A DNA stretch of 64,000 bases. Source: Acrocarpospora macrocephala (GTDB lineage: Bacteria; Actinomycetota; Actinomycetes; Streptosporangiales; Streptosporangiaceae). The position numbers and the translations under genes are program-made. Below, piece after piece: positions 51,591-62,300 of this stretch (its first letter is position 1; the number at the start of each line of letters is the position of its first letter). The notes beneath the pieces are model-generated. The model searched no databases. It was not told the origin of the DNA and was given only the letters and a program-made list of their open reading frames with translations. Location of the stretch: contig NZ_BLAE01000069.1 in assembly GCF_009687865.1 (NCBI RefSeq), forward strand, positions 1 through 64,000. The letters run 5' to 3'.

Positions 51591-53579
51591 CTAGAGGGGG
51601 TGGTCGTCGCCGATGATCGGGGCCGTGTGGGTGCTCACGTCCAGGGCCGTACGGGCGATGACCGTGCCGCCGGAGACGAGGGCGAGGTGGAGCCGGCCCG
51701 CTGGCCAGCCCGCCGGCAGTTCGGCCTCAACCGGTACGGCGGAGCCGAGCACGAACGGTTTGGCGCTCGCGGCGGGCCCTTCGGTCCAGGAGCCGTCCAC
51801 GGGAGTAGGGGCGAGCAGGCCGGTCCACGCCGTGTGGATGACGCCGTCGACCGGCTCGGGACCGTGGTGCGAGACATGCACAGGGATGGTGAAATTTCGG
51901 GACTCGGTGAGCAGGTCGCGGGCGGGCCCCACCGGAACCACGTCAACGACCAGGGTGGTCACCGCGTTCACCTCGGCGGGGCGGACCCCCGCCAGATCCT
52001 TGGCACGCCGCTCGAAGTCGAGCAGCCCGGCCGACTCGTGCTCGATGTCGTACAACTCCGTGTACACGTAGCCGGCCAGCCGGTCATACCTGCGCAGTTC
52101 CTGCGTCTGCCAGCGCAGGTGCCAGGCGCGTTCGACGCAGGTGAAGCCCCCGCCGTACTCGCTGTTGAGGTTCGGCACGCCCGCCAGCGGCTCGACGGCG
52201 AGCACCTTGCGCACCACGAAGTCCGGCCCCAGCTTCACCGGGAAGTCGTCGCGGACGCCGTTCATCAGGTCGGCGACATTCCGCGCCCAGGCCGACGGCG
52301 ACTCGTCGTAGTAGTGCCAGTCGAGCAGGTCGGTCTTCACGTGGGCCCAGCCCGAGTTCTCCACCACGGGCCTGCTGGCGTCGAGCGCCTTGAGCAGGTC
52401 GTACGACCGGACAGCCGCCTCAGCCTTCAGCGGGTCGCCCGGGATGTCCCAGTCCAGCCCCCATTCCTCGTTGTACAACCCCCAGATGACGATCGACGGA
52501 GCATTGCCGTGCAGTTCCACCATCGGCGCGATCTGCGCCTCGAAGGCGGCGACGGACTCGGCGGAGAAGCGGCCGGTGGCGGCGGGCTCGGCCCAGACCA
52601 GCATGCCCATCGTGTCGCACAGATGGTAGAAGCGCGGATCCTCGAGCTTCAGGTGCTTGCGCACCAGGTTGTACCCAGCGGCCGCGGCGGCCTCGATGTC
52701 GGCCACCAGCGCCTCGTCCGAGGGCGGGGTGATCCCGGTCAGCGGCCAGTACCCCTGGTCGAGCACGCCGCGCACGAAGAACCGCCGGCCGTTCAGATAC
52801 AGCTCCTCGCCGACCGCCTCGATCCTGCGCAACCCGGTGTACGCCGTGACCCGGTCACCCGAGGACAGTTCGGCGTCGACGTAGTACAGCCGCGGATTCT
52901 CCGGCGACCAGTGCAGCGGCTCCGCCACCGGCAGCGACGCCCGCGCGACCCCGTCGACCACGGGCACCTCAAGAACGCCGCCCCCGCGCAGGGACAGTCG
53001 CAACGTCCCGTCCGAGGCGAGCGCCTCCACCTCGATCCCGTCGAGCGTCTCGTTCGGCCGCAGCCGCAACGCCGAGATGTGGGCGGCGGGCCGCCCCTCC
53101 AGCCACACGCTCTGCCAGATCCCCGACGACGGCGTGAAGCAGACCCCGTCGAAGTCGTCACGCGGCACGCTGCGCTGCTTGCCGTGCGCGATGTCCCGCT
53201 TGTCGAGCGGCGCGTGCACGCGGACGACGATCTCCTGCTCCCCGGGGACGAGCGCGTCGGTGATGTCGGCCTCGAACGGCGTGTACCCGCCGGCGTGCCG
53301 TACCACCTCGACGCCGTTCACCCACACGGTCGCCTCGTGGTGCACGGCGCCGAAGTGCAGGATCACCCGCTCGGTGAAGGCGGCGGGAACGGTGACGGTC
53401 CGCCGATACCAGGCCAGGGACACCCAGTGCCGCGCCACCCCGGACGCGGGCGTCTCCCACGCGTAGGGCACCGTGATGCGGCCCCATTCCGCGTCAGTGT
53501 CGGCGCGGAAGTCCCACTCGCCGTTCAGGCTCGCCCAGGCGTGCGACCGGTCGAAGTGGGGGCGGGGGTAGGGGGTCAT
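51591..53579 (-). CDS. Glycoside hydrolase family 2 enzyme (beta-galactosidase/glucuronidase-like)
   Basis: This 662-residue GH2 protein has the jelly-roll N-domain (WASLNGEWDFRAD, VHHEATVWVNGVEV), an immunoglobulin-like domain, and a TIM barrel with the acid/base Glu in WGLYNEEWG and the nucleophile Glu in NLNSEYGGG. There is no signal peptide, so it acts inside the cell on the imported sugar. It is the last gene of the LacI-linked ABC operon. ATG 53579 with GGAG upstream was chosen over 53594. The sugar specificity is not readable. Confidence 0.92.
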   Translation of the reverse strand: MTPYPRPHFDRSHAWASLNGEWDFRADTDAEWGRITVPYAWETPASGVARHWVSLAWYRRTVTVPAAFTERVILHFGAVHHEATVWVNGVEVVRHAGGYTPFEADITDALVPGEQEIVVRVHAPLDKRDIAHGKQRSVPRDDFDGVCFTPSSGIWQSVWLEGRPAAHISALRLRPNETLDGIEVEALASDGTLRLSLRGGGVLEVPVVDGVARASLPVAEPLHWSPENPRLYYVDAELSSGDRVTAYTGLRRIEAVGEELYLNGRRFFVRGVLDQGYWPLTGITPPSDEALVADIEAAAAAGYNLVRKHLKLEDPRFYHLCDTMGMLVWAEPAATGRFSAESVAAFEAQIAPMVELHGNAPSIVIWGLYNEEWGLDWDIPGDPLKAEAAVRSYDLLKALDASRPVVENSGWAHVKTDLLDWHYYDESPSAWARNVADLMNGVRDDFPVKLGPDFVVRKVLAVEPLAGVPNLNSEYGGGFTCVERAWHLRWQTQELRRYDRLAGYVYTELYDIEHESAGLLDFERRAKDLAGVRPAEVNAVTTLVVDVVPVGPARDLLTESRNFTIPVHVSHHGPEPVDGVIHTAWTGLLAPTPVDGSWTEGPAASAKPFVLGSAVPVEAELPAGWPAGRLHLALVSGGTVIARTALDVSTHTAPIIGDDHPL

Positions 53580-53600
53580 GGTTCTCCGTTCCATGAAAAA

Positions 53601-54434
53601 TCAGCCTTTGACGCTGCCGGCGAGGATGCCGTTGATGAAGTGGCGCTGGAGCAGTACGAAGATCACCAACAGCGGCACCATGGCGACGCTGCCCGCGGCG
53701 AGCAGCTCGCCCCAGACGGTGGTGAAGTCGGAGCCGATCCTGTTGCCGGTGATGTTCTGCGCGAGTGTCGACAACACGACCTGCAGGGTCTGGTGCTCGG
53801 TGTCGTTGACGGCGACCACCGGCCAGACGAAGTCGTTGTAGACGTTCATGGTGGTCAGCACGGCGAGCGCGGCCAGCCCCGGCCGGATCACCGGCAGCAC
53901 GACGCGGACGAAGATGCCCAGCTCCGAGGCCCCGTCCACGCGTCCGGCGTCGATGAGTTCGGTGGGGATCGCGGCGATCGTCTGGCGCATCCAGAAGATG
54001 CTGAAGGCGTCGATCGAGCCGGGCAGGATGAGCGCCTGGTAGGTGTTCACCCAGCCGAGCGCGCTCATCTCCAGCAGCAGCGGGATGATCAGCACCAGCG
54101 TCGGCAACATCAGCGTCAGCAACACCACGCCGAACAGCACGTTCTTGCCGGGGAAGGTGAACTTGGCGAACGCGTACCCGGCCAGCGGGCAGAACACCAT
54201 GGTCATCGCGCCCTTGACGACCAGCACGAGCGCGGTGTTGGCGAAGCCGGTGCCGATGGGCACGTCGGCGAACATCGCCTGGTAGTTGTGCAGCGTCGGG
54301 CCCGAGAGCGTCAGCGGGTCGGTGACGATGTCGTTCGGCGGCTTGAACGAGGAGCTGATCGCCCACCAGATCGGGTAGAGGAAGCCGATCGCGAGCACGC
54401 CGAGGATCGTGTACTGGCCGATACCGGGTTTCAT
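53601..54434 (-). CDS. ABC sugar transporter permease (MalG type)
   Basis: This 277-residue permease has about six membrane helices and the EAA-type loop LIDAGRVDGASELGIFVRVVLPVIRPG that docks the ATPase. It overlaps the MalF-type gene by four bases (ATGA). The ATPase is not in the operon, so a shared MsiK-like ATPase elsewhere is probably used, as is common in actinomycetes. Confidence 0.93.
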   Translation of the reverse strand: MKPGIGQYTILGVLAIGFLYPIWWAISSSFKPPNDIVTDPLTLSGPTLHNYQAMFADVPIGTGFANTALVLVVKGAMTMVFCPLAGYAFAKFTFPGKNVLFGVVLLTLMLPTLVLIIPLLLEMSALGWVNTYQALILPGSIDAFSIFWMRQTIAAIPTELIDAGRVDGASELGIFVRVVLPVIRPGLAALAVLTTMNVYNDFVWPVVAVNDTEHQTLQVVLSTLAQNITGNRIGSDFTTVWGELLAAGSVAMVPLLVIFVLLQRHFINGILAGSVKG

Positions 54435-55300
54435 GACGTGCCGTCCTTGGGCCGCAGCAGCCTGACCGCGCCGAGCGAGAGCCCGAACACCAGCAACACC
54501 AGCAGGAACGAGTTCGCCGCTCCGGTGCCGAGGTCGGACGCGGAAATGTGGTCGAAGAGGTAGAGGCCCGCCGTCTCGGTGGAGCCGTAGGGCCCGCCCT
54601 GGGTGACGACGAACGGCTCGGCGAACATCTGGAACACCGCCAGCGTCTGCACCACGACCAGGAAGGCGATGCTGCGCCGTACCAGCGGAACGGTCAGCGA
54701 CCAGAACTGGCGCCACCGCGAAGCGCCGTCGAGGCTGGCCGCCTCGTAGACCTGTCCGGGTACGGCCTGCAGCCCCGCCAGCAGGATGATGATCGCGAAG
54801 CCGGTCGTCTTCCACAGGACCAGCAGCGCCAGCGTCGGCTTCGACCACGTCGTCGAGGTCAGCCAGCCCACGTCAGGCAGCCCGACCAGGTTGAGCAGGT
54901 AGTTGACGAGACCGTAGTCGGTGTCGAACACGACGATCCACACCTGCGCCATCGCCACCAGCGGCGTCACGAACGGCGCGATGAACGCCACCCGGAAGAA
55001 CCCGCGCAGCCGCAGCTTCGCGTTCGCCAGCAGGACGGCGGCGCCCAGCCCCGCCACCACCTGGATCGGGACGATCAGCACCCACATGACGGCCGAGTTG
55101 CCCAGCGAGGCCCAGAAGTCGGGGCTGCTCAGCAGGTAGGAGTAGTTGCCGAGCCCGACGAACGTGGCCTCGCCCGCCCCACGCCACCGGGTGAAGCTGA
55201 GCTGGAGCGCGAAGATCAGCGGGTAGACGCCGAACGCGGCGAACACCAGGAAGAACGGCGACACGAACACGTACGGCGTCAGCCACGTCCGAACCCGCAT
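54431..55300 (-). CDS. ABC sugar transporter permease (MalF type)
   Basis: This 289-residue permease has six helices and the EAA loop VYEAASLDGASRWRQFWSLTVPLVRR. Its ATG at 55300 shares one base with the stop of the binding-protein gene. It forms the membrane channel with the MalG-type partner downstream. Confidence 0.93.
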   Translation of the reverse strand: MRVRTWLTPYVFVSPFFLVFAAFGVYPLIFALQLSFTRWRGAGEATFVGLGNYSYLLSSPDFWASLGNSAVMWVLIVPIQVVAGLGAAVLLANAKLRLRGFFRVAFIAPFVTPLVAMAQVWIVVFDTDYGLVNYLLNLVGLPDVGWLTSTTWSKPTLALLVLWKTTGFAIIILLAGLQAVPGQVYEAASLDGASRWRQFWSLTVPLVRRSIAFLVVVQTLAVFQMFAEPFVVTQGGPYGSTETAGLYLFDHISASDLGTGAANSFLLVLLVFGLSLGAVRLLRPKDGTS

Positions 55301-56655
55301 CAGCCGCGGTCGACCAGGTTGCGCTGGATCTTCTTGGCCGAGTCGGCGATCACGTCGTCGGGCGACATCTTGCCCTCGATGAGCCGCTGCACGTTGTTGC
55401 CCAGGTAGTCGACCGACTGGGCCCACCACCACGGGATCGGCGCGGCGGCGGGGATCGTGCTCGACGCCTCGGTGGCGACCTTCCACAGGTCCTGGCCGCC
55501 GAGCGCCTCGATGGGCTGGAAGAGCGGCTTGGCCGGGTCGAGGACCGGGAGGTAGCTGGGGACGGAGGTGGACAGGCCGCCCGGGTAGACGCTGTTGGGG
55601 CCGTACACGGCCTGGATGCCCTCGTCCTTGAAGCACAGGTACTCGTACAGCAACCAGGCCAGTTCGGGGTTCTTGGCCTTGGCGGGGATCACGAAGCTGC
55701 TGCCGCCCATGACGCCGCTGCGCGCCCCGCCCGGCGTCCACGCGGGCAGCGGGGCGGCGCGCCACTTGCCCTTGGTGGCCTTGAGCAGGTTCTGCGGCGC
55801 GAACGACCACCAGATGGCCCACGGCACGAACACCTGCTGGCCATTGTCGAGCGTGTTGACGTCGGCAGGCTCCAGGTAGGGCGCGTGGGTGACCAGGCCG
55901 TCGCCGGTCGCCTGCTCGATCCAGGTGAAGATCTTCTTGTACTCCGGGGAGTCGAGGCGCAGCTTGCCGCTCGCGTCGGTCAGGCTCGTGCCCTGCTGGT
56001 TGGCCAGCATCTCCAGCCACAGCTGCGACAGGAACGGGTTCTTGTCCAGGTGGATCGGCTTGCTGGCCGGGTTCTTGTCCTTGATGGTCCGCGCCGCGGT
56101 GAGCAGGTCGTCGTAGGTGGCGATGCTCGCGATGTCGACGCCGGCCGCTTCGAGGATGTCCTCGCGGTACCAGAGCAGGCCGGGGTCGAGGTCCCACGGA
56201 ACGCCGTAGATCTTGCCGTCGACGGTGTTCACCGAGATCTTGTACGGCGCCGTTTTGTCCTGGTAGGGCGCGATCAGATCGGTCAGGTCGTACAGGTGCT
56301 CGGCCTGGCCGCCGATCTTGGCGTCGTCCCAGAAACTCCCGTCCGGCACGTCGGTGCCGCTGATCAGGGTGTTGGCCAGCTTGGCGTCGATGTCGACCTG
56401 CTGGTGGTTGACCGTCACGCCGGGGTAGGCCTGCTTGAACTTGGCGATCGCGGCGTCGAAGACCTTGAACAGGTCGCCCGAGCGGTTCCAGATCGTGATC
56501 TCGCCCTTGACGGTCGAGGCGGTGGCGCTCGGGGCTGCCAGCTTGCTCGGTACGGCCTGGCCGCTTCCGCCTGGCGCGCAGCCGGCTACGGCCAGCGCGC
56601 CGACGCCGAGCGCGCCTTTGATGAAGCCGCGCCGCCCGATAGGGGGTGTGGACAT
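55300..56655 (-). CDS. Extracellular sugar-binding lipoprotein of ABC importer
   Basis: This 451-residue family 1 solute-binding protein has the N-terminus IGRRGFIKGALGVGALAVAGC, combining a twin-arginine motif with a lipobox Cys at about residue 26. The mature part begins ITIWNRSGDLF and has the usual VPWDLDPGLLWYRED segment. It is the first gene of the operon, divergent from the LacI gene. Confidence 0.93.
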   Translation of the reverse strand: MSTPPIGRRGFIKGALGVGALAVAGCAPGGSGQAVPSKLAAPSATASTVKGEITIWNRSGDLFKVFDAAIAKFKQAYPGVTVNHQQVDIDAKLANTLISGTDVPDGSFWDDAKIGGQAEHLYDLTDLIAPYQDKTAPYKISVNTVDGKIYGVPWDLDPGLLWYREDILEAAGVDIASIATYDDLLTAARTIKDKNPASKPIHLDKNPFLSQLWLEMLANQQGTSLTDASGKLRLDSPEYKKIFTWIEQATGDGLVTHAPYLEPADVNTLDNGQQVFVPWAIWWSFAPQNLLKATKGKWRAAPLPAWTPGGARSGVMGGSSFVIPAKAKNPELAWLLYEYLCFKDEGIQAVYGPNSVYPGGLSTSVPSYLPVLDPAKPLFQPIEALGGQDLWKVATEASSTIPAAAPIPWWWAQSVDYLGNNVQRLIEGKMSPDDVIADSAKKIQRNLVDRG

Positions 56656-56793
56656 GTGGTGCTCCTTAACCGTGCCCCGATCCGACCTTGTGAGGGCTCT
56701 GCAACGATGTAGACATCATGCATACAGCAATGCAACGATGCAAGAGCGAGTTAAGATCTAGCAAAGCCGAGCAGGGGAAGGTATAGGAGACGC
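56656..56793. promoter_or_regulatory. Divergent promoter with LacI-type operator candidates
   Basis: TGCAACGATG occurs twice, at 56700-56709 and 56731-56740. The second copy extends to TGCAACGATGCA, close to the symmetric TGCA...TGCA sites bound by LacI-family repressors. ATGCAT (56719-56724 region) lies between them. The regulator encoded at 56794 probably binds here to control both its own gene and the importer operon. Confidence 0.6.
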
Positions 56794-57807
56794 ATGGCCG
56801 GTCCCACTCTGCGCGACGTCGCCCGGCGCGCCAACGTCTCGATCCGCACGGTCTCGAACGTCGTCAACGGCTATGCCCCGGTCTCCGACGAGTTGCGCAC
56901 CCGGGTGCAGGCCGTGCTCGACGAGCTCGGGTACCGGCCGAACCTGATCGCCAGAAACCTGCGGCAGGGCCGTACCGGCATGATCGCGCTCGTCGTGCCG
57001 GAGCTGGACGTGCCCTACTTCGCCGAGCTGGCGCGTGAGGTGATCACGGCGGCGCGCGCGCACGACTACGTGGTGATGATCGACCAGACCGACGGCGACG
57101 CGGAGCACGAGCGCGCCCTGCTCGGCCGCGACTCGCGGGCCGCCATGTTCGACGGCCTGCTGCTCAGCCCGCTGACGATCACCGCCAAGGAGCTGCGCGA
57201 ACGCGGCAATCGGGTGCCGATCGTGCTGCTGGGCGAGCACATCTTCAACGGCAGTTTCCACCACGTGGCGATCGACAACGTCGCCGCCGCCTTCGACGCG
57301 ACCTCCCACCTGCTGGACCTCGGCCGTACGCGGGTGGCGGCCATCGGCGACCAGCCGTACGCGACGGGCGAGACCGCGCAGTTGCGCACGATCGGCTACC
57401 GGCAGGCGCACGCGCGCCGCGGCCTGCCCGTGGTGGATGAGCTGGTTGTCCCGACGGCCCGCTTCCACCGGCGGCTGGGCGCCGAGGCGATGGACCGCCT
57501 GCTGGCCCTGCCCGAGCCGCCCGACGCGGTGTTCTGCTACAACGACCTGCTCGCCCTTGGCGCGATCCGCGCGCTGACCAGGGCAGGAGTCCGGGTGCCC
57601 GACGACGTGGCCGTGGTCGGCGTGGACGACATCGAGGAGGGGCAGTACAGCACTCCGAGCCTCACGACCGTCGCCCCTGACAAGGCCGCCATCGCCCACA
57701 CGGCCGTCGACACGCTGCTGTCAGCGATCAACGGAACGGCGACATCCAGCGCGGCCGAGGTCGTCGTACCCCACCGAATGATCGTCAGGGAGAGCACGAC
57801 CGGCTGA
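56794..57807 (+). CDS. LacI-family transcriptional repressor
   Basis: This 337-residue regulator has the N-terminal HTH (TLRDVARRANVSIRTVSNVVNG), the hinge helix (RPNLIARNLRQG) and a periplasmic-binding-like sugar sensor domain (VAVVGVDDIEEGQYSTPSLTTV). AGGAGACGC precedes the ATG. The neighbouring divergent sugar importer and GH2 gene are its likely targets. Confidence 0.95.
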   Translation: MAGPTLRDVARRANVSIRTVSNVVNGYAPVSDELRTRVQAVLDELGYRPNLIARNLRQGRTGMIALVVPELDVPYFAELAREVITAARAHDYVVMIDQTDGDAEHERALLGRDSRAAMFDGLLLSPLTITAKELRERGNRVPIVLLGEHIFNGSFHHVAIDNVAAAFDATSHLLDLGRTRVAAIGDQPYATGETAQLRTIGYRQAHARRGLPVVDELVVPTARFHRRLGAEAMDRLLALPEPPDAVFCYNDLLALGAIRALTRAGVRVPDDVAVVGVDDIEEGQYSTPSLTTVAPDKAAIAHTAVDTLLSAINGTATSSAAEVVVPHRMIVRESTTG

Positions 57808-57966
57808 AGAGGCTGCTGGAAAGGGGCTCATTGACGTGATGGTGATCAGCGGCTAACAATGTGGGAGCTCGGACCTGACGGCTGTGGCATGCCGGATGGT
57901 CTGAGGAAATGATTTGTTGTGACGTGGTCGGCGCACGCGTTCTTCCTGTGAAGGGATACGTGTGTG

Positions 57967-59109
57967 ATGTTTCGTCATCCGCAAGTAGACGCACCTGACG
58001 AGGGTCACGAGCTGGGCCGCAAGCTGGGTCTCAGCCGACGGCAGCTCCTCGCGGCCACCACCGGGATGGCCGCGGCGGCCGTCGCCGCCTCGACGATTCT
58101 GAAGCCCGGACGCGCCGCAGCCGCCGAAGGCGTCCCCCTGATCCGGGACAGCAAGCGCGGCATCATCCTCTTCACCGTCCGGGACGCCATCTCCCGCAAC
58201 CCGCTCACCTCCGACCTGCCTTCGGGCTTCCGCGAGGTCTTCAAGGCGCTCAGCGACATCGGTTACGAGCGCGTCGAGTTCGCCGGCTACACCCAGAACG
58301 CCAACGCCGAGGGCGGCGCCAACCTGGAGACCGTCGCCGGTGCGACGCTGCTGCGCCAGTGGCTGGACGACAACGGGCTGCGGGCCGAGGGCAACCACGG
58401 CTTCATCCCCGCCTCCTGGCCGCTGACCCAGGCCGATCTCGACCGGTTCAAGGCGTCCCTGGAGATCGCCAACATCCTGGGCATGGGCCACATGGGCACC
58501 GGCAACGACCCCACGTCGAGCAACTACAAGGCCGACTGGGACGTCGCCGCGGCCAAGTGGAACACTCTGGGCGAGATCGCCCGTTCCTCCGGCTACGTCA
58601 AGCTGTACACCCACAATCACGACGCGGCGTACAACTTCCTGCTGGACAGCGGGCCGCTCGATGCGCTGGGCCGTCCCACGCGCTCCTCGGGCGTACGCAA
58701 GCTGGAGTACTTCCTCGGCATCACCGACCCCAAGTTCGTCAACCTGGAGATGGACATCTACTGGGCGCACGTCGCCCAGTACAAGTTCAAGACCTACACC
58801 GCGCCGGACGGCTCCACCCAGACGAACGTCTTCAACCCGCTCGCCCTGGTCCAGGCCCAGGAGGGCCGCTACCCGCTGTTCCACGCCAAGGATGGCGCGA
58901 TCAACACCTCGACCGCCAACGGCTACGACATGGTGCCGTTCGGCACCGGCGCCATCGACTACACCGGGTTCTTCCGCGGCCTGACCAGCGGGCACCACTA
59001 CCCGATGTACGAGCAGGACAACGCGCCGGGCAACGCCACGACGGCGCCGAACCAGTCCCTGCAGTACGCCGAGATCAGCTACGACAACATGGCTGCTCTT
59101 CGCGCCTAG
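57967..59109 (+). CDS. Tat-exported sugar phosphate isomerase/epimerase-like TIM-barrel protein
   Basis: This 380-residue protein has a twin-arginine signal (LSRRQLLAATTGMAAAAVAA) and a xylose-isomerase-like TIM barrel. The likely metal ligands are Glu in RVEFAGY, His in EGNHGF, His in YTHNHD, Glu/Asp in NLEMDIYW and His in LFHAKD. ATG 57967 is used; GTG 57964 just before it is equivalent. It lies downstream of the LacI gene and upstream of the sugar-dehydrogenase-like gene, with which it may act on an oxidised sugar outside the cell. Confidence 0.85.
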   Translation: MFRHPQVDAPDEGHELGRKLGLSRRQLLAATTGMAAAAVAASTILKPGRAAAAEGVPLIRDSKRGIILFTVRDAISRNPLTSDLPSGFREVFKALSDIGYERVEFAGYTQNANAEGGANLETVAGATLLRQWLDDNGLRAEGNHGFIPASWPLTQADLDRFKASLEIANILGMGHMGTGNDPTSSNYKADWDVAAAKWNTLGEIARSSGYVKLYTHNHDAAYNFLLDSGPLDALGRPTRSSGVRKLEYFLGITDPKFVNLEMDIYWAHVAQYKFKTYTAPDGSTQTNVFNPLALVQAQEGRYPLFHAKDGAINTSTANGYDMVPFGTGAIDYTGFFRGLTSGHHYPMYEQDNAPGNATTAPNQSLQYAEISYDNMAALRA

Positions 59110-59326
59110 CCCTGCTGGGCCTGCGAGGTCGACCGGTCGCCGTGTCTACTTCGCCGTGACCGGACGCGTGACGGCCGGTTTCCCCTGTCGCTGATTCCCG
59201 CCCGGTCCCTGGCTGCGCCTGGGGCCGGCCGCGGGGCCTGCTCAAGCGGGCTCCGGAGACAACTGACCGCCAGAGGAGCTCCTCCAGCACGGCGGTCGAA
59301 ATCATCCCCACTCCGTGGAGAGATCC

Positions 59327-62300
59327 ATGCCTTTCGCGCGCCGCCTTATGGTGGCCTTCTTGTCCTCGTCCCTGTTGATGACATCCCTGATGCCCGCGAC
59401 GAGCGTCGTGGCACATCCCGGAGAGCACAGCTCACCGCCCCCTCCGGACGAGCGCTTCCAGAAGGTCTTGCTGGAGAACACCGGTCTCACACAGCCGATG
59501 CGGATCAGTGTCGCCCCGGACGGGCGTGTGGTCTATATCGAGCGTGATGGCCGGGTAAAGGTCTGGGACCCGACGACCAAGGCCTCCGTGGTCGCCGGTA
59601 CGGTACCGGTCCGGGTCGTCGGTGAACTCGGCATGGTGGGGCTCGCACTCGCCCCGGACTTCGCCACGACCGGCCACCTCTACCTGCATTTCTCCCGGCC
59701 GGACTGGGCGTCCAGCTTCATCTCCCGGGTGTCGCGCTTCACCCTCGGCGACGACAACATGCTGGACCTCTCCTCGGAGAAGGTGATCCTGGACATCCAG
59801 CACCCGCAGGGCGTCGGTGGCGGGCACAGCGCCGGTGACCTGCTGATGTCAGATGACGGTTACCTGTTCATCGCCACCGGCGACAACACCAACTGCTGTG
59901 CCTCGCGGGGCTTTCCTGGCACCGACGAGCGTCCCGGCCAGGCGGGCGGCGACGCGCAGCGGACTTCGGCCAACACCAACGACCTCAATGGCAAGATCCT
60001 TCGGATCGTGCCCAAGCCCGAGGGCGGCTACGACATCCCCGAGGGCAACCTGTTCCCGGTCGGCACCGCGAAGACCCGTCCGGAAATCTACGCGATGGGG
60101 TTCCGTAACCCCTTCACCATCGGCGACTACGACGAGGCCACGGGCAAGTTGTGGATGGCCGACTACGGGCCCGACGCGGTGCTCGCCGACCCCCAGCGTG
60201 GACCGGCCGGGCACGTGAGAGTGTTCCTCATGGACGGGCCCGGCAACTACGGCTGGCCGTACTGCACGATGAACAACGTCCCCTACAACGACTGGAACTA
60301 CGTCACCGACCAGCCCGGCCCCTGGTTCGACTGCGCCGCACCGGTCAACGACTCGCCCAACAACACCGGCCTGGTGAACCTGCCGCCGATCAAGCCCGCC
60401 ACCGTCTATTACACCTACGACAAGCAGTCCTACTTCCCCGAGCTGTACGGCGGCGGCGCCATGGCCGGACCGCAGTATCACTACGACGCCGCCAGCACCT
60501 CCAAGACCAAGTTCCCCGAGTGGTTCGACAATCGCCGGTTCTTCTTCGACTGGACCACCGACTGGGTCCAGACGACGGCGTTCGACGAGACCGGCGCCCC
60601 TGCCGAAATGCATGAACTCCTGCCCGACCTGGACTTCCGTAAGCCGATGGACATGCAGTTCGGCCCCGACGGTTCGTTGTACGTGCTGGAGTACGGCAAC
60701 GGCTGGGGCGCCAGCAACGACGACTCGGGCATCTACCGGATCGACTACGTCGAAGGCAACCGGACGCCCGCGATCCAGACCGACCTGAGTGCCGACTCCG
60801 GCCAGCTCCCCCTCACCGTCGATTTCGACGCCTCGGCCACCACCGACCCCGACGGCGACCCGCTGACGTTCTCCTGGGACCTCGACGGTGACGGCACCGC
60901 CGATGCGACAGGGCCGACCGCCAGCTACACCTACACCACGTCCGGGCAGTTCCATCCCCGGCTGACCGTCACCGACTCCGGCGGCGCCGAAGCGATCGCG
61001 AACCTTTCGGTAGTGGCCGGCAACACCCGTCCCACCGTCGAGCTCACCCTGCCCGAGGACGGCAGGTTCGCGGAGTTCGGCCAGAACCTGCCGTTCAAGG
61101 TCAAGGTGACCGACCCCGAGGACGGCACCATCGACTGCACCAAGGTCAAAGTGACCTATCAGCTCGGCCACAACCAGCACGGTCACCCGATGGCCGAGGC
61201 CACACCCAACGCCGACTGCGCAGGTGTGCTGGTGCCGGGCCGCGACGCCTCCCACGGCACCAACGCCTACGTCTTCCACGTCGTCGAGGCCTCCTACACC
61301 GACCAGGGCGGCGCCGGCGACACCCCTGCGCTCGAAGGCTCCAGCGACGTCGTCCTGCACCCCCGCCAGTACGCCGCCTCCACCTATCAAAAGGGTCTCG
61401 GTGTCGGCCTCTACACCGGGCAGCTGTTCATCCCCGACACCGGCAACTGGTTCATGTTCCCCCGCATCAACCTCAAGGGCGTCGACCACCTCAACATGGA
61501 GTTCGCCACCCGCCTGCCCGGCGTCAACTTCACTGTGCACGCCGATTCTCCCACCGGACCCACCGTCGCGAGCTTCGCGAACGTGCCCGGCACCGGATCG
61601 ACATCACTGTCCAGCAGGGTCTACAAGTGGTTCACCACCCCGATCACCGACCCGGGCGGCGCCCACGACCTGTACTTCGTCGCCACCTGGACCGGCGGCG
61701 TCCAGCCCGAACTGTTCGCCCGAAACTTCCAGTTCCAGACCATCCCCGACATCCGCGTCACCCTCGACCCGGCCGCTCCCACCGGGAACAACGGCTGGTA
61801 CACCAGCGACGTCAAGCTCACCTACAGCGGGCTGACCGCCGGCCTGTGGACCGGCCAATACTCCATCAACGACGGCACCACCTGGGTCAACGTACCCGCG
61901 ACCGGAATCCAGACCGTGAGCGCCGACGTCAACGGAACCCTCCTCTACCGGGCCACCGACAGCGCGGGCACCACCTCTCCGTCCGGCAGCCTCCCCCTCA
62001 AGGTCGACAAGACCGCCCCTGGGATCGCCGCGATCGGCGTCGAACCCAAGCCGTACGGCGACGCCGAGTCGATCACCCCGGTGTTCACCGCGAGCGACGC
62101 GACCTCCGGCGTCAGCAGCGTCAAGGCCACGATCGACGGCACCGGCGTCGATTCCAGCGCACCAGTCCCGCTGTGGTCGCTGCCGCTGGGCGAACACACC
62201 TTCACCGTCACCGCTACCGACAACGCCGGCAACACCGCCACACAGACCATCACCTTCACGACCCGGACCTCCTACGACGAGGTCCGCGCCCTCATCACCC

